From assembly GCA_903847605.1 (NCBI GenBank), contig CAINED010000059.1:124001-188000 (forward strand): a stretch of DNA of 64,000 bases, written 5' to 3'. The position numbers were made by a program, and so were the translations under genes. Positions 34,719-46,033 of the stretch are shown here, one piece after another. The first letter of the stretch is position 1. Every line of letters starts with the position of its first letter. Source of the DNA: an uncultured Hyphomicrobiales bacterium. Lineage in GTDB: Bacteria > Pseudomonadota > Alphaproteobacteria > Rhizobiales > Beijerinckiaceae. The notes under the pieces are model-generated. The model ran no database searches. It worked only from the letters and a program-made list of their open reading frames with translations, and had not been told where the DNA came from.

Positions 34719-37700
34719 TCAGCCGCCGCTCATCGCGTTGCGCGCGCGCTGCCACCAGCCGCCCTTTTTCTCGGGCGGGGGCGGCGCTTCGGGCAGCACC
34801 TCGACCGGTCGGCGCTCGACGGGTTTTTCGTCTGCGGCCGGTTCCGGCGCAGCGGCGATGTCGGGTTGCCGAGGCTGAACCGGTGCGGATGCCATGGGTT
34901 CGGCGGCGGGTTCCGAAACAACCGGCGCGGCAGGCTCCTGCACAGGGGGAGAGGGTTCGACAGCAGCGGGTTCGCCGGCTGGCGGCGTGAACATACTCGG
35001 CTGAAACATGCTGGGCTGATCGAGCGCGGCCGGAGCCCAGGCGCCCGAAGGCTGCTGGCTGGAAGGCGCGACGTCGCCCTCCTGAGATTCGGGCGTGCGG
35101 ACCCAAGACCCCGTTTGCGCAGCGCCGTTTTCGGCGCCCTCTTCGCCATTGCCGAAGCGCGGGCGGACTTCGCCGTCCCGGCCACGTCCGCCACGACGGC
35201 GACGTCCGTTACGGCGATTGCGATCGTAGCCGCCAGCCTCGCCTGTTTCCTGCGCCTCGCCTTCGGGCGCGGCTTCAATGTCCGAAGCCGGCGCGAGTTC
35301 GCCGCCTTCGCGGGGAACGGCGGGCTGATTGGCGTAGGCGGCCATCGCCGCCAGCGCCTCGTCGGACGGCTGCGGCGCGTCGGCCTCGATCCCCGATGAT
35401 TCGCGATTGCGTCCGCCGCGGCGGCGACGGCGGCGGCGACGGCTGCGCTCGGCATCGCCGGCTGCGCCTTCCGCCGTTGTCTCCTCTTCGCTCTCGTCGC
35501 CCTCGGCCTCGTCAGCGTCGTCAGCTGTCGTGTCAGCCGAAGTGTCGTCGTCTTCGTAGAGCGGCGCGATCGTATCGACGCGGATCTGCTGCGGCCGTTG
35601 AATCTGCACCGGAGCCAGAACGGGCTCGCCGCGCTCCAGCGCGTGGTAGTTCGTGCCGGACAGCGTATCGTCGGCGGAGACGATCACGGTCACGCCGAAG
35701 CGTTCCTCGATCTCGCGCAGGTGGGCGCGCTTCTGGTTGAGAATGTAGAGCGCGACCTCGGTGCGCGTGCGAACCGTCAGGTTGAACTGGTTGTTGCGGA
35801 TCAGCGCGTCCTCCATCAGGCGCAGCACATGCAGCGCGATGGAGGCCGTGGAGCGCACGGTGCCCGCGCCCATGCAATGCGGGCAGGGGACGCTCGAGCC
35901 TTCGAGCACGCCGGTGCGCATGCGCTGGCGCGACATTTCCAGCAGGCCGAAATGCGAGATGCGGCCGACCTGGATTCGCGCGCGGTCGCTCTTCAGCGCT
36001 TCCTTCATGCGCCGCTCGACCGAACGGTTGTTGCGGTATTCCTCCATGTCGATGAAGTCGACGACGATCAGGCCCGCAAGGTCGCGCAGGCGCAATTGGC
36101 GCGCGACTTCGTCGGCCGCCTCGAGGTTGGTGCGAAGCGCCGTGTCCTCGATATTGTGCTCGCGCGTCGAGCGGCCGGAGTTCACGTCGATGGCGACGAG
36201 GGCTTCGGTCTGGTTGACGACGATGTAGCCGCCTGATTTCAGCGTCACGACATTGGAGAACATGGAATCGAGCTGCTGCTCGACGCCGTATTTCGCGAAG
36301 ACCGGTTGCGGCTCTCTCCAGTCGCGCACGTTGTTCACATGCGAGGGCATCAGCATGCCCATGAAGTCGCGCGCTTCCTTGTAGCCTTCCTGACCTGAAA
36401 CGATGACCTCGTCGATCTCCTTGCCGTAGAGGTCGCGGATCGAGCGCTTGATGAGCGAGCCTTCCTCGTAAACGAGGGCAGGGGCCATGGAGCGCAGGGT
36501 CAGTTCGCGCACGCTCTCCCACATGCGCAGGAGATATTCGAAATCGCGCTGCACCTCATCCTTACCGCGCGCCGCGCCGGCGGTGCGCAGGATGACGCCC
36601 ATGCCTTCGGGCACGTCAAGCGCGCCGGCGATTTCGCGCAGACGCTTGCGGTCGTCGCTGTCGGTGATCTTGCGGGAAATGCCGCCGCCGCGCGCCGTGT
36701 TCGGCATCAGCACCGAATAGCGGCCGGCGAGCGAAAGGTAGGTCGTCAGCGCCGCGCCCTTGTTGCCGCGCTCTTCCTTGACCACCTGCACCAGCAGAAC
36801 CTGCCGGCGCTTGATGACTTCCTGAATCTTGTACTGGCGGCGGGTGCGGCGCGCCGGACGGGCCATTTCCTCGACGTCGTCGCCGCCGAGCTGCTCGACG
36901 GTTTCCTCTTCCTCCTCGGAATCGTCGTTGTCTTCCTCGCCTTCGTCGGCGTCGTTGTCCTCGGACGGCGCGCGGGCGAAAGTTTCCCCGCCTTCATGGG
37001 TGTCGGAGCCTTCAGCCACAGGGAAATCCGTCGGCTGGGCGGCGACGGCCTGTGCATGCTCGACTTCTTCGACGGCGGGCGTCGTTTCGGCCGGCGGCTC
37101 GGCAGCATTTTCAGCAGTTGAAGTGGCGGCGGGTTCGCTGACTTGCGCGTCAGAAGATGTAGCGAGGGTAGGGGCTTCCTGGCCGGCGGCGTGTTCGGAA
37201 GTCGCGGGCGCGTTGTCGTAGTGCGTCCCCGTTGAAACCTCCGTCGAGGACTCGACTGCCGACGGGAAATCGTTCGAGGAGCTCTCAGTCGCTTCGCCGA
37301 ATGCGGGTTGCGGCGCATCGGCGGCGATAACCTCGTCGCCCTGCATGGCGCGCTGGGCGTTGCGGTCGCCATTGCGGCCGCGGAAGCGGCGGTTGCGGCG
37401 CTGCTGACCCTGCTGCTGGGGTGGACGGGTGCGGCGGCGCTCTTCTTCCTCTTCCTCGTCGCGGCGCTCGAGGGCCTCCGCTTCGAGAAGCGCCTGCCGG
37501 TCGGCCACGGGGATCTGATAATAATCCGGGTGGATTTCGGAGAAGGCGAGGAAGCCGTGCCGGTTGCCGCCGTATTCGACGAAAGCCGCCTGCAGCGAGG
37601 GTTCTACCCGCGTGACTTTGGCTAGATAGATATTGCCGCGGAGCGGTTTCTTGCTGGCAGACTCGAAGTCGAATTCTTCGATCCGGTTACCACGCAGCAC

Positions 37701-37757
37701 CACAACCCGGGTTTCCTCCGGGTGCGATGCATCGATGAGCATCTTGTTGTTGGCCAT
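34719..37757 (-). CDS. rne: ribonuclease E
   Basis: A 1012-residue RNase E. The S1 RNA-binding domain begins near residue 37 but is interrupted by a long Gln/Arg- then Glu/Asp-rich insert (about 95-305), an alphaproteobacterial trait. The catalytic core follows with metal-binding D524 (VAIDVNSG) and D567/D570 (VVDFIDMEEYRNN). The Zn-link cysteines are C625 and C628 (VPCPHCMGAG). From about 705 on, a disordered tail rich in Arg, Pro and acidic residues should bind the degradosome partners. It initiates mRNA decay and rRNA/tRNA maturation. The ATG at 37757 is chosen over 37805. Confidence 0.96.
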   Translation of the reverse strand: MANNKMLIDASHPEETRVVVLRGNRIEEFDFESASKKPLRGNIYLAKVTRVEPSLQAAFVEYGGNRHGFLAFSEIHPDYYQIPVADRQALLEAEALERRDEEEEEERRRTRPPQQQGQQRRNRRFRGRNGDRNAQRAMQGDEVIAADAPQPAFGEATESSSNDFPSAVESSTEVSTGTHYDNAPATSEHAAGQEAPTLATSSDAQVSEPAATSTAENAAEPPAETTPAVEEVEHAQAVAAQPTDFPVAEGSDTHEGGETFARAPSEDNDADEGEEDNDDSEEEEETVEQLGGDDVEEMARPARRTRRQYKIQEVIKRRQVLLVQVVKEERGNKGAALTTYLSLAGRYSVLMPNTARGGGISRKITDSDDRKRLREIAGALDVPEGMGVILRTAGAARGKDEVQRDFEYLLRMWESVRELTLRSMAPALVYEEGSLIKRSIRDLYGKEIDEVIVSGQEGYKEARDFMGMLMPSHVNNVRDWREPQPVFAKYGVEQQLDSMFSNVVTLKSGGYIVVNQTEALVAIDVNSGRSTREHNIEDTALRTNLEAADEVARQLRLRDLAGLIVVDFIDMEEYRNNRSVERRMKEALKSDRARIQVGRISHFGLLEMSRQRMRTGVLEGSSVPCPHCMGAGTVRSTASIALHVLRLMEDALIRNNQFNLTVRTRTEVALYILNQKRAHLREIEERFGVTVIVSADDTLSGTNYHALERGEPVLAPVQIQRPQQIRVDTIAPLYEDDDTSADTTADDADEAEGDESEEETTAEGAAGDAERSRRRRRRRRGGRNRESSGIEADAPQPSDEALAAMAAYANQPAVPREGGELAPASDIEAAPEGEAQETGEAGGYDRNRRNGRRRRGGRGRDGEVRPRFGNGEEGAENGAAQTGSWVRTPESQEGDVAPSSQQPSGAWAPAALDQPSMFQPSMFTPPAGEPAAVEPSPPVQEPAAPVVSEPAAEPMASAPVQPRQPDIAAAPEPAADEKPVERRPVEVLPEAPPPPEKKGGWWQRARNAMSGG

Positions 37758-38087
37758 GTTTGTCTCTTGAAGCGGGGCCTGCGCGCATATCGCTGGCGGT
37801 CGCATGGACGCGTGAGCGTCCGGCCGCGATGGCGCCTGTTGGTGCGCCGGCCCGGGTTGTTGCTGGAAGGGAGGGGGGAAGATCGCTCCCCTTGACTGCT
37901 GTCCGGGCTGTTGCCGGGACCGAAGTCAAGAAAGGGCGAGGTTGATTCACGACGCGAAAGTTCGGACCCGCCGCTCCGACGCCGGGACCACGGGCAAGCA
38001 CGACCGGCTTTCCGTAGAGCGTCTGGAGAGTCCTCGCGGGCGAACGGCCCGGGGCGGACGAATACATAATTTTGTCACCTGTCATGC

Positions 38088-38108
38088 CCGGATTGCGGTG
38101 CAATCCGG
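38088..38108. repeat. perfect hairpin in the rne upstream region
   Basis: CCGGATTGC and GCAATCCGG, 9-bp arms, GGT loop, 331 bases upstream of the rne start. It may be part of the rne leader structure or a REP-like element (it follows GTCATGC, similar to the GTCATCC of the other elements). Confidence 0.5.
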
Positions 38109-38402
38109 CCGTTCATCCGGTCTGCGCAATCTGGCCCGCCATGCGACGCCAGTGCGCTCCGTCTTCCGGTCCGCCGGACGATCCTTGCCCTATGCCATCA
38201 GCCATTCCGGCTCGTAAGGCGCTGCTGGGCTTCGGATCCGTCGTCCGGCGCGAGGATTCGCGGGGGCCCGAATGAACAAGCCATTCTTAATGTCACAATG
38301 GCCGGTTTGGCAAGTTTTCTCCCAACTGTTGCATAACGGCAACTAAACGGCAGAACCGCCGCGCTGATGGTTACCGGGCATTAACCGGGGCGTGGCTATG
38401 GA

Positions 38403-38417
38403 TTAACACTTCGCAAA
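38403..38417 (+). promoter_or_regulatory. shared motif upstream of amiC
   Basis: TTAACACTTCGCAAA, 52 bases before the amiC start. It matches TTAATGCTTCGCAAA at 49451-49465, upstream of the M23 peptidase gene, at 13 of 15 positions. Confidence 0.3.
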
Positions 38418-38468
38418 CGATGCCGGTCCGGCCGCCGATTCTGCGGCCGGCGGGGTTCGAGGTCCTTG

Positions 38469-39854
38469 ATGGCAAAGGCCAAACGCCCATCCAATGACAT
38501 TTTCCGGCAGCGCGCGCTGTCGGGCGTTGCTTTGGCAGGGCTTTTCGCGGTCTTCGCTGTCGGCCCGCTTCGTGCGCAGGAAAGTCCCAAGCTCAATTTG
38601 CGGGCAGGGATCACCGATGGCGCTGGCGAAAGGCCGGCCGGGAGGCGCGACGTACCCCTGGTCACGGCGATCGACGTGCAAAAAAGCGGCACGAAGACTC
38701 GCGTCATCTTTCTGTTGAGTTCGCCCGTCGACGCCTCGGCCTATCTCCTCGCCAATCCCGAGCGCGCCGTCGTCGATCTGCCGGAAGTCGAATTCAGGCC
38801 GGGCGCGAGCGCCAACGCCGCGGCTCTGAAGCGCGGCGGCTTTCTGGTCTCGGGCTATCGCGCCGGGCTGCTGGAAGCCGGGAAATCGCGCGCGGTCTTC
38901 GATCTTGCCGGCAGCGTGCGGATCGCGTCCTCGCGCCTCGAAACGGCTGACGGCGCGCATCGTTTCGTCGTTGAATTCGAACCGGCGAGCCGCGAGGCGT
39001 TTCTGGGCGCTGTGCAAAGCGGCGTGCCCTTGGGCGGCGGACAGCATGGTCCCGCGAGCCCGGCCAGGCCGCATCTTCCGGATGGAAAACCCGTCATCGT
39101 CCTCGACCCCGGCCATGGCGGCATCGACGCGGGTGCACGGGGAATCACCAACGCCTGGGAAAAGGAGGTGGTTCTCGCCTTCGCGAAGTCTCTTGGAGAA
39201 AAGCTAGAACAAACGGGACATTATCGCGTGATCTTCACGCGGAATGACGATTTTTTCGTGTCGCTTCCCGATCGCGTGAAGATCGCGCGCGAGGCTGGCG
39301 CCAAGCTCTTCATATCGATCCACGCGGACACGCTGAACGAGCGTTGGGTCGAGGGGGCGACCGTCTATACGGTCTCGGATCGCGCCTCGGACATTCATGC
39401 CGCGCGTCTCGCCGAGAAGGAAAATCAGGCCGACAAGATGGCGGGCGTCGAGGCCGGTGAGGAGACTGGCGAAGTCTCGGACATTCTGTTCGATCTCACC
39501 CGCAAGGAGACACGGGCCTTCAGCCACTATTTCGCGCGCTCGCTCGTCGGCTACTGGAAAGGCGCGAGCGCGCTGAACAAGAATCCGCTGCGCTCCGCTG
39601 GGTTTCGCGTGCTGATGGCCCCGGACGTGCCCTCGGTGCTTCTGGAACTCGGTTATCTCTCGAGCCGGACGGAGGCTGCGAAGCTGTCGCAGCCGGAATG
39701 GCGGGCGAAGGCGGCAGGGGCCGTGGTCAGGTCGGTTGAGGCGTTTTTCGCCGCGCCCGGCGGCCCCCGGCAGGGACTGGCGCAGGAGGCTCAATCCGTG
39801 CCAATAGAGGCCGTTCCCTCGCCAAAAGCTGACGTTGCGTCGAAGGTGCGTTAA
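38469..39854 (+). CDS. amiC: N-acetylmuramoyl-L-alanine amidase with AMIN domain
   Basis: A 461-residue secreted amidase. It has an N-terminal hydrophobic export segment (about 10-35), an AMIN domain (about 60-165) for septal targeting, and an Amidase_3 catalytic domain (about 210-440) with the zinc ligands H in VLDPGHGGID, E in NAWEKEVVL and H in FISIHADTLN and the catalytic E in LLELGYLS. It cuts the amide between MurNAc and the stem peptide to split septal peptidoglycan. An ATG at 38469 (or the adjoining TTG) is the start. It is followed by the PBP1A gene in the same direction. Confidence 0.93.
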   Translation: MAKAKRPSNDIFRQRALSGVALAGLFAVFAVGPLRAQESPKLNLRAGITDGAGERPAGRRDVPLVTAIDVQKSGTKTRVIFLLSSPVDASAYLLANPERAVVDLPEVEFRPGASANAAALKRGGFLVSGYRAGLLEAGKSRAVFDLAGSVRIASSRLETADGAHRFVVEFEPASREAFLGAVQSGVPLGGGQHGPASPARPHLPDGKPVIVLDPGHGGIDAGARGITNAWEKEVVLAFAKSLGEKLEQTGHYRVIFTRNDDFFVSLPDRVKIAREAGAKLFISIHADTLNERWVEGATVYTVSDRASDIHAARLAEKENQADKMAGVEAGEETGEVSDILFDLTRKETRAFSHYFARSLVGYWKGASALNKNPLRSAGFRVLMAPDVPSVLLELGYLSSRTEAAKLSQPEWRAKAAGAVVRSVEAFFAAPGGPRQGLAQEAQSVPIEAVPSPKADVASKVR

Positions 39855-40032
39855 AAGAGGTGCGGGTGGTCCGGTTGCAGGCCTTTGAGTCTTGCCCGTC
39901 TGCCCCCAAATTACCATAAACGCCCGGCAAGCCGGTCGGGCTAGATCGTCGTTTTCCCGGCCACGATTCCGGGCAATATGATCCGTCGATGGCGCGACTT
40001 GGGGCGACCGGCGGAAGGACAAAGGCCACACC

Positions 40033-42447
40033 ATGCGCCGCATAGGTCGGTTTCTAGGATTTCTGTTTGCAACAGGCGCGATCCTGTTCCTGATCGGCGC
40101 GGCGGCGGCCGGCCTGATGATCTGGCACTACGACAAGGATCTGCCCGATTATACGCAGCTGCGGAATTACGAACCGCCTGTCATGACCCGCATGCATGCG
40201 GCCGACGGCAGCCTGCTCGCGGAATATTCGCGCGAGCGCCGCCTGTTTCTGCCCAGCAATGCGATCCCCGATCTCGTGAAGAACGCTTTCCTCTCGGCGG
40301 AAGACAAGAATTTCTACGAGCATCCCGGCATCGATCCGGAAGGCATCGCGCGCGCGGCGATGATCATGTTCCGTGGCGACAGGCGCGTGCAGGGCGCTTC
40401 GACGATCACGCAGCAGGTGGCGAAGAACTTCCTGCTCACCAACGAGCGCACCTTCGACCGCAAGATCAAGGAAATGCTCCTCGCGTTCCGGATCGAGGCG
40501 GCCTATTCGAAGGACAAGATCCTCGAACTCTATCTCAACGAAATCTATCTCGGCCTCGGCAACTATGGTGTCGCGGCGGCAGCGCTCGGATATTACGGCA
40601 AGTCTGTGCATGAGCTGACGCTGCCGGAAGCCGCATATCTGGCGGCGCTGCCGAAAGCCCCAAGCGACCTGCATCCCTTCCGCAACCGTGAACGCGCGCT
40701 GGAACGGCGCGGCTATGTGCTCGACCGCATGGTGGCCGACGGCCATATCACGCGCGATGTCGCGGACAAGGCGAAGAAGGAGCCGCTGGGCGTCAATCCG
40801 CGCCAGCTGTCGCCGAACTCGCTCGTCGCCGGCTATTTCGCGGAAGAAGTCCGCCGCGAACTGCTCGACCGCTACGGCGAAAAGAAACTCTACGAGGGTG
40901 GTCTGTCCGTCCGCACCACGCTCGATCCGAGATTGCAACTGGTGGCGCGCAAGGTGCTGGTCGACGGTCTCGTGCGTTACGATGAGGCGCAAGGCTTCCG
41001 CGGTCCGATGCGCGTCGTGGAAATCAACAACGACTGGGGAACGGCGCTTGCCGAAGTTCCCGCGCTCGGCGACGTGAAGCCGTGGCAGCTTGCCGTCGTT
41101 CTGGAGATCAGCGGGACGAGCGCGCGCATCGGCTTGCAGCCGCCGCGCGAAACCTCCGGCGCAGTCAGCCGCGAACGCCTGACCGGCACCTTGTCGCCTG
41201 AGGGCATCCGCTGGACGCGCCAGAACAATGTCGGCGCAATCCTGCGGCCCGGCGACGTCGTCTATGTCGAGGCGATGGGCGAGCGTTCCAGTCAATATCG
41301 TCTGCGCCAGATTCCCGAAGTCTCCGGCGCAATCGTTGCGCAGGATCCCTTCACCGGCCGCGTGCTGGCGATGGTTGGCGGCTTCTCCTTCGACCAGTCC
41401 TCGTTCAACCGCGCGACGCAGGCGATGCGCCAGCCGGGTTCCTCGTTCAAGCCTTTCGTTTATGCGACGGCGCTCGACAACGGCTATACGCCGTCCTCGG
41501 TGGTTCTCGACGAGCCCATCGAAATCGCCCAGGGTAACGGCGAAGTGTGGCGGCCAACGAACTACGGCGGCGCAGTCGGAACCGGCGCGCACACGCTGCG
41601 CTACGGCATTACCTTCTCGAAGAACCTGATGACCGTGCGCCTCGCACGCGATGTCGGCATGCCCCTGATCGCGGAATATTCGAAGCGCTTCGGCGTCTAC
41701 GACGAACTCGGTCTTTATCTGCCGATGGCGCTCGGCGCAGGCGAAACCACTGTGCTGCGTCAGGTGACCGGCTATTCGATGTTCGCCAACGGCGGGCGCA
41801 AGATCAAGCCGACGCTGATCGACCGCATCCAGGATCGCTGGGGTCGCACGATCTTCCGCCACGACGAACGCCAATGCCGCGGTTGCGCCGCCGAAAAATG
41901 GGACGGCCAGAACGAGCCGGTGCTGGTCGACCGTCGCGAGCAGGTGCTCGATCCGCTCACCGCCTATCAGATCACGTCGATGATGCAGGGCGTCGTCGAG
42001 CGCGGCACGGCGACTGTGGTCAAGCAGATGGTCGGCAAGCAGCTCGCCGGCAAGACCGGCACGACCAACGACGCGAAGGACGTGTGGTTCGTCGGCTTCT
42101 CGCCCGACATGACCGTCGGCCTCTATCTCGGCTACGACCGTCCGCGTTCCCTCGGCTCCAGCGCGACGGGCGGCCAGTATTCCGCGCCGATCTTCGGCAA
42201 CTTCATGAAGGAAGCGCTGAAGGACAAGCCCGATACGCCGTTCCGCGTGCCGCCGGGCATCAAGCTCATCTCGATCAACCCGACGACGGGGATGCGCGCC
42301 TCGGGCGGCGGCTCGATCCTCGAAGCCTTCAAGCCGGGCACGGCGCCGCCGGATTCCTATTCGGTCGTCGGCGGTTCGCCGGGCAAGGTGTCGATCACGC
42401 CGACTTCCGAGCGGCGCATCGGCTCGGGCACGGGCGGGCTTTACTGA
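40033..42447 (+). CDS. mrcA: penicillin-binding protein 1A (bifunctional glycosyltransferase/transpeptidase)
   Basis: An 804-residue class A PBP. One transmembrane helix (about 8-30), then the GT51 glycosyltransferase with catalytic E90 (LSAEDKNFYEHPGID) and TITQQ, then an OB-like insert, then the transpeptidase with S470-x2-K473 (QPGSSFKPF), S529-x-N531 (ITFSKNL) and KTGT (LAGKTGTTNDAKDVWFVG). It polymerises and crosslinks peptidoglycan at the periplasmic face. It lies 178 bases after amiC, forming a cell-wall cluster. Confidence 0.95.
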   Translation: MRRIGRFLGFLFATGAILFLIGAAAAGLMIWHYDKDLPDYTQLRNYEPPVMTRMHAADGSLLAEYSRERRLFLPSNAIPDLVKNAFLSAEDKNFYEHPGIDPEGIARAAMIMFRGDRRVQGASTITQQVAKNFLLTNERTFDRKIKEMLLAFRIEAAYSKDKILELYLNEIYLGLGNYGVAAAALGYYGKSVHELTLPEAAYLAALPKAPSDLHPFRNRERALERRGYVLDRMVADGHITRDVADKAKKEPLGVNPRQLSPNSLVAGYFAEEVRRELLDRYGEKKLYEGGLSVRTTLDPRLQLVARKVLVDGLVRYDEAQGFRGPMRVVEINNDWGTALAEVPALGDVKPWQLAVVLEISGTSARIGLQPPRETSGAVSRERLTGTLSPEGIRWTRQNNVGAILRPGDVVYVEAMGERSSQYRLRQIPEVSGAIVAQDPFTGRVLAMVGGFSFDQSSFNRATQAMRQPGSSFKPFVYATALDNGYTPSSVVLDEPIEIAQGNGEVWRPTNYGGAVGTGAHTLRYGITFSKNLMTVRLARDVGMPLIAEYSKRFGVYDELGLYLPMALGAGETTVLRQVTGYSMFANGGRKIKPTLIDRIQDRWGRTIFRHDERQCRGCAAEKWDGQNEPVLVDRREQVLDPLTAYQITSMMQGVVERGTATVVKQMVGKQLAGKTGTTNDAKDVWFVGFSPDMTVGLYLGYDRPRSLGSSATGGQYSAPIFGNFMKEALKDKPDTPFRVPPGIKLISINPTTGMRASGGGSILEAFKPGTAPPDSYSVVGGSPGKVSITPTSERRIGSGTGGLY

Positions 42448-42566
42448 CATCGCAGGTGCAGGCGGCGGCGTTTACACGCGTGCGCTTGCTCCTTAAGAAC
42501 ACGCCCGGACGGGTTCGCCGCCGGGCGATTCCAGATCACTATCCAAGTTCAATCATCGAGGTTCAC

Positions 42567-43697
<1,131 letters not shown>

Positions 43698-43698
<1 letters not shown>

Positions 43699-44048
43699 TG
43701 GGAAGCAATGTGAACAAGACCGCGCTTTATGCTCTGGCGTTGCTTCCTGTTTTTGCGGCGTCCGCATATGCGCAACCACAATCACAACCACAACCACAGC
43801 AAAAGCAGCCTGACTATCCCTTCGTCGGAAAATGGGATTGCGAAGTCGCGACCTTCACCTTCACGAACACGACATACAACAACGGGTCAGAGACGTTGCG
43901 CATGACGAAGGTCGAGAAGAAGGGCAATATCTACGTCCTGACCTTCCCGAAAAATTACCGCATCGGCCTCTCGTCCATCTCCGCGACGCGAATGAGCTGG
44001 GCGTCGGAGGCGACCGGCGACGGGTTCAATTGCAGGAAGGTGAAGTAG
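43698..44048 (+). CDS. small secreted protein of unknown function
   Basis: A 116-residue protein whose ATG overlaps the prfB stop by one base (TGATG), so it is translationally coupled. It has a signal peptide MGSNVNKTALYALALLPVFAASAYA, a short Gln/Pro repeat (QPQSQPQPQQKQP) and a compact domain PFVGKWDCEVATFTFTN ... GFNCRKVK with two cysteines. The GKWDCE start resembles lipocalin-like small barrels. Family not recognised. Confidence 0.8.
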
Positions 44049-44065
44049 GGACTGGCTGACTTTCC

Positions 44066-46033
44066 CTATTTCTTCTCCTTCGCTACCCACGCCGCAATGT
44101 GCCAATCGACCCTGATGCTTTCGGCGCAGGAATTGTCGAACTTGCGACGGGGATTGTCGATGAACGCCACGCCCATCTCGGATACGCAGGGCTGATAGAT
44201 CAGCGCGCCATGCCCGGCCTCCGGGATCATGAAGGCCTGGGCATTGGTCAGTCTCTCGATGGCCGTGCGGGCCCAACTGGCCGGTGTTTGCGTGTCGAAC
44301 AGACTGCCGAAGGAAAGCGTGGGAATGTCGCTCACGACAGGCACGAGCCAGTTTTCGCGCGGCTGGGCCTTGAATGCATCGCAGCTCGCGTGAAAGAGTT
44401 TCGCGAGCGTGTCCGTCATGCTCGCAGCCTTCGGGTAGCGCAGCGTCGCGTTGATCTGCTTGTATCCTTCGGGCGAATTGAAGGGCCTGTCTTCCTGACA
44501 GGCGTACACATCGAGATACAAGCCGGACAGAAACTTGCTGAAGCCGGTATAGCTGTCGCGACGGATGATCGAAAACGATCCCGCCACTTCCACAGGGTTC
44601 ATGCTGGCAATCAGGCTCACCAGCCTGTCTCTCGATGCACCCGAGAAATGAGCCGTCACGAAGGCTTGCAATCTTTCCTTCGAGGGTTGCGCCGTTTGCA
44701 TCGAGGTGTAATCGGCCATCACGTCCTGCAGCCTGGACTTGTCGCCGCGCAGCGTTTCAATCATCGCGGACGCCAGTTCGTCGTCGAACATGCGGGCGAC
44801 CGGACCGATAATGCGCGAACTCTCGATCGAATTGCGCAGGGCGGAAATCGCGCGCCCGAGAGATTGTTCGGCGCGGGCGGAAATGGCGAGATTGTCCAGG
44901 ATCTGGCGAACGAAGTCCTGCTGCTCGCGGTTCAGCTTGCTCGCCGCCTTCATGACATCTTCGTCTCTGGGCTTCGGCGTGTCGAACTTCGCCTCCACCA
45001 GCAATTCGACTGTCGGCATCTCCTTGCCGCGCCAAAGCTCGTACACGTATGCGGGAATATACTTTGTTACAGGCGATGAATCGTATTTTCCGTTTCGCAT
45101 GAGCACAGGCATCATCACGAGTTCGACGGGTGCTTTTTCCCCCCTGAACATGATCTCGCCGGCGGCCGCCTTGGCCAGCGTCTCGTTGAATATCCTGCCG
45201 AGGTCCGGATAGGCGTCGTTGCATGCCTTGTCGGCGGCGCATTGATCGACGACATGCTGGATCGCTTCATCGTTCTTCAGGGCGAGGGAATCGTAGAGCC
45301 GCACCCAGGACGGCGCGACGCCGTCGATGATGACCGAGCGCACGCCTGCGGGGGCTACGCGCATCACTTCGAGCGCCAGCTTCGTGCCGTAGGAAATGCC
45401 GTAGATGTTGTAGGTCTGGTAGCCGAGGGCATTGACCACGGCCTGCACGTCCATGGCATTCTGGGTCGTGTTGTAGACGGGCAGGGGAAGCTTCTGCTGT
45501 TCGAGTTCTGCGACGCATTTCTTCAGAAGTGCGGGGTCCGCCATTCCGCTGATCGCAGCCGGATCGTTCGGTTTGGCGATTGCCAGCACGTTGTCCGACA
45601 GCGCCTTGAAACAATTCACCGACGAACCCGATATTCCGGCCGAACGCTGGTCGAACATGACGATATCGCGCCGGTCACGCCATGGCCGGAATATACGCTC
45701 GAACAGGGCAATTCCCTTGACGGCGCTGCCACCCGGTCCGCCTTCCAGATAAACCACAGGATCTGGTTCGGGGAATTTGGAGCTAGCGCGCAGAACGGCA
45801 AACGCGAGGGCGAGTTTCCGACCGTCGATTTTAGCTCGATCCTCGGGAACGTCGACCGTCCCGCAGATTACGGTAACCCCTTCAATTTCCGCCGTTGGCA
45901 GCGGACGCGGGCAGGGCGTAAGCGTGACTGCAGAACCCGGCAGCAGCGATGCCTGACGCAGGCGGGAATAAGCTCCGGTATCCGGCGATCCTGAAAGAGC
46001 GGCAACAAGCGCGAGGACGTGAGTATGATCCAT
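44066..46033 (-). CDS. secreted alpha/beta hydrolase, TAP-like (proline iminopeptidase type)
   Basis: A 655-residue hydrolase. The N terminus may be a signal segment. The alpha/beta fold begins with VVYLEGGPGGSAVKG (oxyanion HGGPG-type motif) and has the nucleophile elbow YGISYGTKLALE. The TAP-like C-terminal domain carries LSFGSLFDTQTPASWA (acid) and PEAGHGALIYQPC (catalytic His). About 200 residues of helical cap lie between. The family includes secreted tripeptidyl aminopeptidases and esterases; the substrate is not known. It converges with the prfB operon, 17 bases apart. Confidence 0.85.
   Translation of the reverse strand: MDHTHVLALVAALSGSPDTGAYSRLRQASLLPGSAVTLTPCPRPLPTAEIEGVTVICGTVDVPEDRAKIDGRKLALAFAVLRASSKFPEPDPVVYLEGGPGGSAVKGIALFERIFRPWRDRRDIVMFDQRSAGISGSSVNCFKALSDNVLAIAKPNDPAAISGMADPALLKKCVAELEQQKLPLPVYNTTQNAMDVQAVVNALGYQTYNIYGISYGTKLALEVMRVAPAGVRSVIIDGVAPSWVRLYDSLALKNDEAIQHVVDQCAADKACNDAYPDLGRIFNETLAKAAAGEIMFRGEKAPVELVMMPVLMRNGKYDSSPVTKYIPAYVYELWRGKEMPTVELLVEAKFDTPKPRDEDVMKAASKLNREQQDFVRQILDNLAISARAEQSLGRAISALRNSIESSRIIGPVARMFDDELASAMIETLRGDKSRLQDVMADYTSMQTAQPSKERLQAFVTAHFSGASRDRLVSLIASMNPVEVAGSFSIIRRDSYTGFSKFLSGLYLDVYACQEDRPFNSPEGYKQINATLRYPKAASMTDTLAKLFHASCDAFKAQPRENWLVPVVSDIPTLSFGSLFDTQTPASWARTAIERLTNAQAFMIPEAGHGALIYQPCVSEMGVAFIDNPRRKFDNSCAESIRVDWHIAAWVAKEKK

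Larger units (their letters stand above)
37758..38468. other. 711-base gap between divergent rne and amiC: rne leader and promoters
   Basis: No credible gene is seen. The rne side should hold its long 5' leader (autoregulated in other bacteria), and includes GC-rich hairpins such as CCGGATTGC-GGT-GCAATCCGG at 38088-38108. The amiC side has TTAACC at 38381-38386 and the motif TTAACACTTCGCAAA at 38403-38417, also seen upstream of the M23 peptidase gene. Short open frames on the plus strand here have no ribosome site and no recognisable product. Confidence 0.6.

Noticed and set aside
37942-38275. Short plus-strand open frames in the rne-amiC gap.
   Set aside because: No ribosome site, no recognisable product, and the region is better explained by the rne leader and promoters.
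40054-42450. A 798-codon open frame on the minus strand opposite the PBP1A gene.
   Set aside because: PBP1A on the plus strand has complete catalytic motifs. The opposite frame has no recognisable domain and is open because of GC-biased third codon positions.
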